Below are positions 14,001-25,032 of a DNA stretch of 64,000 nucleotides, piece after piece. The stretch lies in the NCBI RefSeq assembly GCF_902148855.1, contig NC_043957.1, forward strand, positions 54,741,108 to 54,805,107, in the 5' to 3' direction. A program made the position numbers and the translations under genes. The notes beneath the pieces are model-generated. The model searched no databases. It was not told the DNA's origin and saw only the letters and a program-made list of their open reading frames with translations. The DNA comes from Sphaeramia orbicularis (Eukaryota > Chordata > Actinopteri > Kurtiformes > Apogonidae). How positions within the stretch are numbered: the stretch's first letter is position 1; each line of letters opens with the position of its first letter.

Positions 14001-14581
14001 CATTATTGAAGGAAAACAGATTAAACAAAAAAATCCTATGTTAAAACAATAACGACTTAATAATAAAACAATTCATCCTAAAACTTCAATATCTAAAGTA
14101 AAATATATTTCATAAACTTAATTTGGTAAAACTACTGCACAGTAAAACACTAGAGTATGGTAAGAAATAAAACAGGAAATCTTGTATTTATACAGATGTG
14201 AGAAACACAAAAACTGATCTAACATTTTTTACATCACACTATACATCTGATGTTGAAAAGTTTTGTTCTGAAGTACATTTGAGTGATTTATTGATTAGAA
14301 TACTTTTAGATGGCTTAGGATAATGGTTCTAACCAAACCAGTACATGTTAGAACTCATTAAGTTATGGAAAGCTGCAGATCTCATGTACGAAAAAAAACT
14401 GTAGTCAATTACAAACCACAATGATTGACAGATGTTTGCTGTTCACACTGTTTAATATGTAACTTTCACAATAAAAATGATTCCGTTCATGTAAATAAAG
14501 ATCTACAGTACCTGTAACAGAGAGAAGGAAGACGATAAATCCACTTGCTGATGTTAAACTCATCGTTGTTGCTGTTCTCAT
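9411..14581 (-). CDS. Gene A: CD22/Siglec-like receptor, 3 Ig domains, ITIM tail
   Basis: Exons (minus strand): 14581-14512 signal, 13054-12719 V-set, 12589-12356 C2, 12073-11804 C2, 11453-11372 transmembrane, 10135-10075, 9767-9580 and 9501-9411 tail. They join in frame to 443 aa. A non-coding 5' exon ends at 14699. The V domain has the Siglec pattern: Cys in VCAL, Cys in strand B, DCGVRISDLRQSD in strand E, and YQFRF with Arg114 in strand F. The tail has LHYASV (Y367, ITIM), VYSNT (Y381, YxN), TEYSAL (Y401, ITSM-like) and VLYSTV (Y428, ITIM). Such motifs recruit SHP phosphatases, so an inhibitory B-cell or myeloid receptor is likely. The usual acceptor of the first C2 exon is lost and an in-frame acceptor 9 bases on is assumed. 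The fourth Ig exon is deleted to a 3' stub. Confidence 0.8.
10958..11019. repeat. (ATT)n microsatellite in gene A tail intron
   Basis: About 20 ATT units. The same intron of gene E (57864-57945) has a longer (AAT)n(ATT)n tract, showing fast change between the two copies. Confidence 0.95.
11743..11776 (-). pseudogene. 3' stub of the deleted fourth Ig exon in gene A
   Basis: These 34 bases match the last codons of the fourth Ig exon of gene E, including its GTGAGTG donor. They are fused directly to a short GATG repeat. The repeat supplies a new CCAG acceptor-like site, but splicing to it after the third Ig exon would create TAA at the junction, so gene A needs to skip it. Confidence 0.75.
13530..14112 (-). 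mobile_element. Solo LTR in gene A intron 1
   Basis: 583 bp with TG...CA ends, flanked by TAAA on both sides. A polyadenylation signal near the minus-strand 3' end supports minus orientation. No internal retroviral coding region is present, so it is a solo LTR of an LTR retroelement, family not resolved. Gene B carries it at the identical place (21840-22421). It therefore predates the A/B duplication. Confidence 0.7.
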
Positions 14582-16114
14582 CTCACTGTCTGACTCTGAC
14601 TTTAGATGAATTAAAATATGTTAACAGATACATTTTACAAAAGAGTCAAAACATAAATAAATAATAATAATAAATAATAAATACATAGTTGAACTTACTG
14701 AAACGGGTGTTTTCTTGTCCAGATGCCTCTCCTCTGTGGTCACTGAACTGAACGTGAGGCTATTAAACAGCTTTGTTTCCTTCCTATTTTAACATCAATA
14801 TTTTTACTGAGATACATGAAATAGATAAATAATGCAAAACCTGTTTAGAGCAAAGCTTGAAACATTTTAATATACCTTTTGAATTTGATGAACTCTATTA
14901 GTTTCACCTGTCAGTAATAACTCTCTGCCACACACATAGCAACAGCTCTGACAGGAAAGAAAACCTGTTACATCCTGTGTAGATAAAGGCACACTCTGTT
15001 ATTTCCTGTGATATGATATTTGACAAAGAATACTATACAGGGGGTAAAGATGCTAAAAACCACCAGATAATCATGATGTGTAAAAAGAGATACAGTAGAA
15101 CTGTGATGGAATACAACCCCAGTTCCAAAAAAGTTGGGTTGTGGAGCAAAAAAAAGAAAAAAAAAAAAGAATACATGCATACAAGGAATACATTTTTACA
15201 CAGAACGTTTACACAGAAAGGACATTATGATCAAGAAAAAAACATGAAGGATGTGAAAGGGATTAGTTTTTTATTTATTTTTTGGGCAAAAGTGACCATA
15301 TTTGTACAAAATGGGTGGGGCTATGGGATTGCAAGTATAAGCTACAACTACAATGTAGCTGTCTGTCAAGAAAAGATTTTATTAAATTAACAGAAGCTGC
15401 AGACGTCCAACTTTGCAAACTGTCAATCACACCTGTCAATCAATGCCTTCTGTTTGACTTGTGATCATATTAATGGAGGAAAAGGCTAAAGATGGAACAC
15501 ATTACTTAGAAGAATTATCCTTGTTTATCATGAAATAGTTTTGTTAAACAGGATTCACAGGCAGATAATTAACCATAATTTACATGTAAAAAGTCTGTGT
15601 AGTCTAAATCTGACATTTGATATAAATCAGGTTATTATCGCCTGATTATTGGAACACAGAGCTTTTAACAGATGTGAAGATGAAACACAATGAACAAAAC
15701 AGCATTTAACTCTTTATTGAGTGGGTTAATGACAGGATGGAGGAACACATGAGCTGATTTTGTACATTAATATGAACATAAATATATGTAAAGCATCAGT
15801 GAAGAAGCATGAAAATATAGAAGTGAGCATAAATTATAAAGGTATCCACTAAAGTGAAGAAGAAATCTATGAAGCCTTCATCTGGATCACATTTATAGAA
15901 ATCATCAGTGAATATGGAGAAACAAAACCTGCCAAACTCAAAGCCTTTATCTCACAGGTAAATACTCTGAGTCTGATAAATGAATTATTTACAGGTTTAA
16001 TCCTTTAGCTTGTAATTTGGTAAACTGTAAAAATGGTTGAACATTGAACAGATATTGTTGTTTCCTTCCTCTGACAAATGCAGACGTCAGAGTATCATCA
16101 TATCTCTGACATTG

Positions 16115-19100
16115 TCACATCACACTTTCTTGCTCCTGTGAATCTTCTCTCTTTGCTGCAGTGACTGATTTCAACGCCGACACATTGACGTAGTCAGGAT
16201 CAGACTGTAACTGATGGACAGAAACAAGAGTAGACTGAATAGAACACATTCACCAAACATCCTGAAATGTTTTGACTAAAAAAACACGTACAAAAAAACC
16301 CTGATCTTTTCTCCGGCTGAATTTTAGAGTTATTTCTTTGTTTGTGAGTGATTTTGAACATGTAGGAAAAAGGGAAACTAAAGAAATCAAATCAATGAAT
16401 AAAGAAAAATAAATCAAGTAGAAAATAATAAATCAGTCTCTCCACCAGTGTTTTTATACCTTGGGGTTGGGACCGTACTTAGGGTTGCCTGAAATTTCTA
16501 GTAATTGATTACAAAAAAAAACAAAAAAAACAATACTATTTAAAATAAATATATATATAATGTATATGGTGAGTTTAGAGAGACAACCACAATGCATAAA
16601 AGACATGACAAAGTGTGAACCTGAAACTGAAGCACTGTGGTTCTGTTGATCTTTCAGATGTTCAATGTGGTCAGTTTCAGATTCTGCAGCTCTTTCATAA
16701 TTCATAGTTTGAGTTCTTGTTTGTTCAATATTAATTGTCAGCCTTGTAAATCCAAGCCGGACTGACTGTACATATCCTGACCAAGGAAAATAAAATTCTC
16801 CCTTTGTGCAGTAATCTACATCTGGCTTTTCTGCCTTTATCCATAATAATATACATTATACAGACTAAATGTCATCCAAAATTAATGTTTATTTGGAACA
16901 TAGTAAAGCAAACTATTACATGATCAAAAACAAATTGATTTTAGCATAAAAAAAAAAACAAAAAAAAAAAAAACTGTCTCTGTTTTGAATGTCTGGGGTC
17001 GCCAGAAATGTGTGATGTTAAAATGGGGTCAGGAGCCAAAAAAGGTTGGAAACCACTGGTCTGCACATTCAAAACTGAGTGAGAAGTAAATATTTTGTGC
17101 TGCCTCTTCTCGAAAAGTTCTTAAATATTCATAATTATATATCGATACATAAACACATTAAACTTGTGTGTGTGTGTGTGTCCATATATCAGTGTCTGTC
17201 CATATATTTGTCATTTTAACCTTCAGTGTTGTTCTACCTGACTTAATACACCTTTTACTATCATTACTATACCTACGATACTGCACATAAAACACAATAT
17301 AACAGGGTGTTGCATCATAAACCGGTATCTGACGTAGAGAGTCAGTGTCATTATTAAAAAAAGAAGTCACTGAACACAACTCAGCAGGTCTCCTTTCATT
17401 ACAGCCACAGCTGATCCACATACATCACCTCAACACAACGAGCAATATTTACTGAAGAAAATGACAAAAACATACAAATGTTCATCAGACACATTATACT
17501 CACCAAAACTACTGCTTATTTTTAGTCTGTTTGTTACTAAATCCAGTTCCTCTCCTCTGCCAGGCATTATGAGTTCAAATCTAAACCCATATATTTATTT
17601 TATTCAAGTCACTACAGATGTAGTTTGTAGCTGAACTTACTATGACTAATATTGTCTTTGTCTGCAGAAATCTAATGCCTGTTATTTTAGACTTGCTACA
17701 TTGGCCCTGTGTGGACATCTATATATCAGGTATATTTTATATTTATTAGAAACTCCAGAGGCTGCACTGATGATTCTGAGCCTCAATGTCGATTTATTTT
17801 ACCAGCAACACATGATGGTGAAATATGATTAGACAAACGCTCTAACATACTTAAAGACGACTGGAAGCAGTGACCATGAGAAAAGACACCTAATAAAGAA
17901 AATGGACTATTGGGAATAATTTAATATTCATAGAACAAATTTAAAAATGACCACTGATATACAAACACATACACTGACCCAAATAAACAGAGGAAAGACC
18001 AAAGACCCACTGATGAGCCAACACCTACACTTCAATATTTCTAAATATTAGTATTTTTTTTATTCTTTCTTAAATTGCTTCATGTTTGGACATCCTCTAC
18101 ACTCATGCTGTTCCATAGATTCACTCTGTACAAAGAAATACAAAAGCTTTTCTTTGTTTTCCTTGTGTGTACTTTAAAAGTTATGAAATTAAATCATTTC
18201 AGTGACTGAACATTGATGGACTTTTTCCTCGTATCTGATAATTCCTTCCTTTACTGCCTGATATTTTACATAATCTGTGAATTTTTATATCTGACTGTAA
18301 AAAAAAAATAGAGAGTGTGTTTGATCCCAAAACCCAGCATTGTGAATTATTCATTTAAGACCTATTGTTTTCACCATATCCTACAAATCCTCACATGATT
18401 CATATTTTTTGTGAGCTAACTTTGTGACCTGTATCTGTCTCACTCACCACCATATTCTCAGGAGGATTCAGTCCAGTGTTCAAGTTCTGAGTTTTCTTCT
18501 TCCTGGAGTTAAAACAAAATACATGATTGATTAATTTATGTGAAATGCAAGAAATTTCAATGAAAAATTAGTTAGTTTTTTTTTTTTTTTACCTTTTCCA
18601 CACAGTCAGGAAAATCAGAGCAATGGGCAGGAGACCCACCAGCATCACCTTGATAATATTCATTGGGAGTGAATATTGGATGAATGTCTTGTCTATAAAT
18701 AGAGAAAACACATACAACAGGAACTTTTTATCAGTTAGAAACACACTGGGATACACAGATTGCAAAATTGTTGGCTGATTCCAATGTTACTTTGTTTTTG
18801 TTTATTTGTATCCCCTCCTTAAGAGCAAAATCTTCTTCGTAATTATAGTTAAAATTACACTTTCAATCCTTTCACTCCTTCATTATCTGTGAATGAACAG
18901 AGTCAAACAAACAAATTTATAAATAAACCTTCAATATAACACAACAGGTAAATATCTGCTTCTGTCATCAGTGAAAAAAGTAAAATCAAAGGTTATTTTA
19001 TCAAAAAAGAGAAAACGGAAGAAAAAAGTGACTTTTTTAGTGAAATCTCTCATTAACTGAACATAAAACTGTGTCTCCATCCACTCTCACTGATCCAACT

Positions 19101-22100
19101 CTATGGGTTTTACTGGTAAATCAATGCTGTAGAAGATGATGGTGTTTCCATGTTCACTACGAAGCTTCTGAACGTCCAAATGGGTCATATGTGATGACCC
19201 CGAAAAGACGACAAACTGCATTTTACACCAATTATTCACATGTATTGATAGGATTAGTGGATCAAAAGGTATGAAATATTTTATATCAGTAAATACTTTT
19301 GATCAGCGGTGGCTGTTCAAGTCTATGTGAGTTAAAGAAAATGTACTAATGTAAATCATAAGAGTAAAAGTCATGTTTGATACAGTATATACACAACATA
19401 CCGGATACGACAATCTGGGAGGATTTGGAGGAGATTTGAAAGAATGAATGAATGAATGAATGAATATGGTTCCTTTGCTGCTGTATGATGTGTTTCAGTG
19501 ATTTGCAGATTCATCCTTTGCTGCATCAGAATCTCCAGAGAACAGAGGATTCTCATTGGATGTGTCACATGACACTAGACATATTCTACAAAGTAAAGCA
19601 TTTTACTCACATTTCACATCAATATAGACATATTCTGACATCTTCAACCCCAGACTGTTCTCAGTTTGACTTGAATATGATCCAGAGTCAGAGGAGTTGA
19701 TGAAGCTGAGGACAAACTGCTGTCCTTCACCTCTTGACTGAAGTTGATTCTTTCCTCTCTTGTACCAGGTGTATTTAGTAACAGGTGGGTTTGCATCACT
19801 GGTACAGGTCAGAGTCACTGAACTGCCCTCAATGATTTCACCAGAGGGACTGAAAGACACTGAAGGAACCGTTGGAGCAACTACAAAAGAAAACATTAAC
19901 AAAACATTTTAAGATAAAAATCATAGTAATGTTTGATTTTTGACTCCACCCCTCATAACCCACCAAAGTATAAAGCTGACAGATGGAGACAAGATGGACA
20001 GAAGTGGTGGAGACACTGGTCACTTATAGAAGCTATAGTTTGAACATCTCTCCAGTACACAGAGTGTTAGGACTCGACTCTTGGTGTGGACCCAAATGCA
20101 CGAGACGCAATTGTCAGTGGTCAAAAAAAAGATTTATTTTAACAAAAGTTCTCAAAGTACAAAAGATTAACAAAAAGAGAAAGCACAACGTGCTCTAAAA
20201 ATTTCTAACAACAAAAGGAGAAGTACAACGTACTTTAAACAAACAAAAAGCCATGAGTAGAAAACATGGAGTTCAAGATTCTCAAGACTAGATACTTAAC
20301 AGAACGCTCTTCACAAGACCACAGATAACGACGCACTGACAAGAGACAAAGGGAGCGGGGAGAATATATAAGGGAGGCAGGGATCACAAACAGGTGTGGA
20401 CAATTATGAGGAGACAGCAGGTGCAGGCAATGATGGGACAGGGAAGACAAAGACAAGACTGACAGAGTGCAGACAGAACAGGAAGGAAACCACCATCACC
20501 AAAATAAAACAGGAAAAGACAAAAACCCAAAACTAAATCAACATAAACGTCGATGCATGACACAGAGAAATCATTTGGAAATCCATGCAGTCATGTTACA
20601 CTGCATTAGATAAAAACCTCCACTAGATGGAGACATGTTAGAGGAAGACTGTGGAGTAAACTCACACACTGGAGGAGAGGAGAACATCTCATAACCTTTA
20701 AGAGCACAGGAAACAGTATCTTCAGAGGAAAAAGAGGTGGAATAGGAAGATGATGTTTCACTCTGAATCTCCTGTCTGTTCTTGAACCAGGTGTATTTGT
20801 AATAGTCAGGTAGACGACAGCTGCTGTGACACCTCAGCTCTACTTGGACACAACTAGAATTCCTGCAGGATGATGAACTGTTCACATGGACCTGGAGATC
20901 TGGACGTGTTATGAAAAATAAAGAAATGTTATGTTAAATGAACAATTTAACAAACACATAAGAAACTACACACGTATACAGATTTGAACTATTAGATGAA
21001 TGTATTTGTATATTTCTGAAGCATTTACCTGTGACAGTCAGAGTGACTCCAGGTGAACCAGTATAATGTCCACCAGGTTGGTTTGTTATAAACCTGAACT
21101 GGTACTGAGCTGAGTCGCTCTGTCTCAGGTCTGAGATTTTCACCCCACAATCCTTCACATTGTCAGGATAATGGACACGACCTTTGTACTCAGACTCTGT
21201 TGTCAGATCTACAGGGTTAATGTCGCTATTAATAAACCAGAATGTTTTCTCAACTGTCCCCTTTGGGTATGTGTAGAAGCAGATCATTTCGACTGTTGAT
21301 CCTTTTAAGGCACAGACCTGAGGAGAAGTGTAAGTCACTCCCCATCCATTCTGACCCTGAACAACTGTAACAGAACAAATAAAGAAACAAATATAAGTCA
21401 ATGGATAAATCAATTCAAAGATCATCATTGTGGTTGTAGAAAAAGGTCAACTGGATGAACCTCAAAAACAGAGACACTTTAATCTATAATCACCGAAAAA
21501 CAATGCAGTTGATAAAATATACCAGCTATAAACCTTTAATAAATCATCTGACATGTTACATTCATGTAGTGTTCAGCTCATAAACACCTGAAGTCTTATT
21601 ATATTTAACTCTGTATCCTCATATCTGTTTAATCCATCAGATGATCAGTAACACCATAGTTATTATTGTTTGAGTCTGATCTGTTCTTGGTTTGTTTCCT
21701 CTGTTCACTCTGTGGTCAGATGGATGGAAAGAAAAACAGACATGCAGAACACAGAGGCGTTAGAAACTTTTCACAGCAGCTATGATGAAAAAAAAACAAA
21801 GAAGCTTTTTTAGTGTGTGACCATCAGACCAATAATAAATGTTAACGTGTTCTTTTATTGGAAGCTCTAAGGTCCAGTCTGGATTCAGATCGGTCTAAAA
21901 GTTAGCAAAATTTATTCAGATCACAAATAAGGTGGACACTCAGCGCTGACAACTCAGAAAAAATGAGCCCTGAACATCACATGAAATGTACGTTTATCTT
22001 ACCTATGGGTAGGCTCACCCGTACAAATGGGTTGGTCTTTAACTTAGCGTTATCTAAAAAGATCAAACAGATGTGGGGCCTTAACTCTACGTAAACTTAT

Positions 22101-22890
22101 GCCAACAATAAGTTTACCCTTATCACCTATATCTGACAACACTATGTGTGTGAATGTGTGAGTTCAGACATGCATCTAGAAGAAGAACAGAACCTACTTA
22201 ACTCGTGTGCAGACAGATGTTTCCTATCTTAACAAGCTTAACCTACTGATAAAATACTTAAATACAACACAGTACTACATAACTCCTGGTCACAAAGAAC
22301 TCACTATTAACATTATTGAAGGAAAACAGATTAAACAAAAAAATCCCATGTTAAAACAATAACGACTTAATAATAAAACAATTCATCCTAAAACTTCAAT
22401 ATCAAAGCAAAATATATTTCATAAACTTAATTTGGTAAAACTACTGCACAGTAAAAGACTAGAATATGGTAAGAAATAAAACAGGAAATCTTGTATTTAT
22501 ACAGATGTGAGAAACACAAAAACTGATCTAACATTTTTTACATCACACTATACATCTGATGTTGAAAAGTTTTGTTCTGAAGAACATTTGAGTGATTTAT
22601 TGATTAGAATGCTTTTAGATGGCTTAGGATAATGGTTCTAACCAAACCAGCACATGTTCAAACTCATTAAGTTATGGAAAGCTGCAGATCTCATGTACGA
22701 AAAAAAACTGTAGTCAATTACAAACTAGAATGATTGACAGATGTTTGCTGTTCACACTGTTTAATATGTAACTTTCACAATAAAAATCATTCCGTTCATG
22801 TAAATAAAGATCTACAGTACCTGTAACAGAGAGAAGGAAGACGATAAATCCACTTGCTGATGTTAAACTCATCGTTGTTGCTGTTCTCAT
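16115..22890 (-). CDS. Gene B: CD22/Siglec-like receptor, 3 Ig domains, short YxN tail
   Basis: Exons (minus strand): 22890-22821 signal, 21364-21029 V-set, 20899-20666 C2, 19880-19611 C2, 18692-18593 transmembrane, 18502-18448 and 16204-16115 tail; 384 aa in frame. The V domain keeps the three Siglec cysteines and Arg114. The transmembrane exon (YKTFIQYSLPMNII...ALIFLTV) is the second type, unlike A and E, and has no charged residue in the membrane core. The tail has a single DYVNV (Y360), a YxN motif of the kind that binds GRB2. The second C2 domain has Ser in place of the strand-F Cys (GSYSSQTEN, against GSYSCQTEN in F), so its core disulfide is missing. The fourth Ig exon survives only as a stub near 19410-19422 without an acceptor. 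Two solo LTRs and a hAT element lie in its introns. The first C2 exon needs the shifted acceptor, as in A and C. Confidence 0.73.
16446..17058. mobile_element. Non-autonomous hAT element in gene B last intron
   Basis: The ends are CAGTG...CACTG. Just inside the left end lies ttggggttgggaccgtactt, and the right end reads aaaaggttggaaaccactg. The flanking octamers ctctccac and gtctgcac agree at 6 of 8 positions, as an old 8-bp hAT target duplication would. The left end of the same insertion occurs in gene C at 24764. The family is the one also seen in gene D intron 1. Confidence 0.8.
17159..18440. other. Remainder of gene B last intron, nothing recognised
   Basis: AT-rich sequence with a short (TG)n at 17164-17181. 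No exon, tRNA or clear repeat was recognised. Confidence 0.5.
20065..20562 (-). mobile_element. Solo LTR in gene B, Gypsy-like
   Basis: 498 bp with TG...CA ends and a perfect 5-bp target duplication CAGAG (20060-20064 and 20563-20567). It interrupts an intron stretch that is continuous in genes A, C and D (tccagtacacagagaaatca). A TATATAA and pyrimidine-rich blocks on the minus strand look like a Gypsy-type LTR. It is absent from A, so it arrived after the A/B duplication. Confidence 0.85.
21840..22421 (-). mobile_element. Solo LTR in gene B intron 1, orthologous to that in gene A
   Basis: 582 bp, nearly identical to 13530-14112, at the same intron position and with the same TAAA flanks. It was copied with the gene rather than inserted independently. 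Confidence 0.75.
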
Positions 22891-22899
22891 CTCACTGTC

Positions 22900-23455
22900 T
22901 GACTCTGACTTTAGATGAATTAAAATATGTTAACAGATACATTTTACAAAAGAGTCATAACATAAATAAATATAATAATGATAAATAATAAATAAATAAC
23001 TGAACTTACTGAAACGGGTGTTTTCTTGTCCAGACGCCTCTCCTCTGTGGTCACTGAACTGAACGTGAGGTTGTTAAACAGCTTTGTTTCCTTCCTATTT
23101 TGACATTAATATTAATGCTGAGATAAATGTCACAGTTAAACAAAGCTAAAACTATTTAGAGCAAACCTTGAAACATTTTAATATACCCTCTGAATATGAT
23201 GAACTCTATTAGTTTCACCTGTCAGTAATAACTCTCTGCCACACACATAGCAACAGCTCTGACAGGAAAGAAAACCTGTTACATCCTGTGTAGATAAAGG
23301 CGCACTCTGTTATTTCCTGTGATATGATATTTGACAAAGAATACTATACAGGGGGTAAAGATGCTAAAAACCGCCAGATAATCATGATGTGTAAAAAGAG
23401 ATACAATAGAACTGTGATGGAATACAACCCCAGTTCCAAAAAAGTTGGGTTGTGG

Positions 23456-23491
<36 letters not shown>

Positions 23492-24430
23492 ATACATGCA
23501 TACAAGGAACAAATTTTTACACAGAACGTTTACACAGAATGGACATTATGATCAAGAAAAAAACATGAAGGATGTGAAAGGGATTAGTTTTTTTTATTTT
23601 TTGGACAAAAGTGACCGTATTTGTACAAAATGAGTGTGGCTATGGGATTGCGAGTATAAGCTACAACTACAATGTAGCTGTCTGTCAAGAAAAGATTTGA
23701 TTAAATTAACAGATGCTTCAGAGGTCCAACTTTGCAAACTGTCAATCACACCTGTCAATCAATGCCTTCTGTTTGACTTGTGAGCTTATTAATGGAGGAA
23801 AAGGCTAAAGATGGAACACATTACTTAGAAGAATTATCCTTGTTCATCATGAAATAGTTTTGTTAAACAGGATTCAAAAGCAGATAATTAACCATAATTA
23901 ACATGTAAAAAGTCTGTGTAGTCTAAAGCTGACATTTGATATAAATCAGGTTATTATCGCCTGATTATTGGAACACAGAGCTTTTAACAGATTTGAAGAT
24001 GAAACACAATGAACAAAACAGCATTTAACTCTTTATTGAGTGGGTTAATGACAGGATGGAGGAACGCATGAGCTGATTTTGTACATTAATTTGACATAAA
24101 TACACATAATGCATCAATGAAGATGCATGAAAATACAGAAATGAGCATAAATTATAAAGGTATCCACTAAAGTGAAGAAGAAATCTATGAAGCCTTCATC
24201 TGGATCAAATTTATAGAAATCATCAGTGAATATGGAGAAACAAAACCTGCCAAACTCAAAGCCTTTATCTCACAGGTAAATACTCTGAGTCTGATAAATG
24301 AATTATTTACAGGTTTAATCCTATAGCTTGTAATTTGGTAAACTGTAAAAATGGTTGAACATTGAACAGATATTGTTGTTTCCTTCCACTGACAAATGCA
24401 GACATCAGAGTATCATCATATCTCTGACAT
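22900..24430. other. Gene B-gene C spacer
   Basis: Holds gene B's 5' non-coding exon (ending near 23010), a 31-base poly-A run, a copy of the short interspersed repeat (23420-23800), and 3' flank of gene C that matches the 3' flank of gene B at 15480-16110. No other gene is seen. Confidence 0.7.
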
Positions 24431-24432
24431 TG

Positions 24433-24522
24433 TCACATCACACTTTCTTGCTCCTGTGAATCTTCTCTCTTTGCTGCAGTGACTGATTTCAACGCCGACA
24501 CATTGACGTAGTCAGGATCAGA
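24433..24522 (-). pseudogene. Orphan tail exon of gene C
   Basis: Matches gene B's last exon (SDPDYVNVSALK...ending ATGTGA) with its acceptor intact and the YVNV motif kept. The transmembrane exon and first tail exon that should precede it are gone. It starts in phase 0 while gene C's last Ig exon ends in phase 1, so it cannot be joined in frame. Confidence 0.8.
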
Positions 24523-24763
24523 CTGTAACTGATGGACAGAAACAAGAGTAGACTGAATAGAACACATTCACCAAACATCCTGAAATGTTTTGACTAAAAA
24601 AACACGTACAAAAAAACCCTGATCTTTTCTTCGGCTGAATTTTAGAGTTATTTCTTTGTTTGTGAGTGATTTTGAACATGTAGGAAAAAGGGAAACTAAA
24701 GAAATCAAATCAATGAATAAAGAAAAATAAATCAAGTAGAAAATAATAAATCAGTCTCTCCAC

Positions 24764-24834
24764 CAGTGTTTTTATACCTTGGGGTTGGGACCGTACTTGG
24801 GGTCGCCTGAAATTTCTAGTAATTGATTACAAAA
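24764..24834. mobile_element. hAT left-end fragment at the gene C deletion joint
   Basis: Corresponds to the first ~70 bp of the gene B hAT (16446-17058), with the same flank agtctctccac. It then joins 12 bases of the fourth Ig exon (24835-24846) and that exon's acceptor region. One deletion from inside the hAT to inside the Ig exon removed the intervening Ig, membrane and tail-exon DNA. Confidence 0.85.
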
Positions 24835-25032
24835 GTCTGGGAGGATCTGGAAGAGATATGACAGAATGAATGAATGAATAAATGAATGAATGAATATGGT
24901 TCCTTTGTTGCTGTATGATGTGTTTCAGTGATTTGCAGATTCATCCTTTGCTGCATCAGAATCTCCAGAGAACAGAGGATTCTCATTGGATGTGTCACAT
25001 GACACTAGACATATTCTACAAAATAAAGTATT

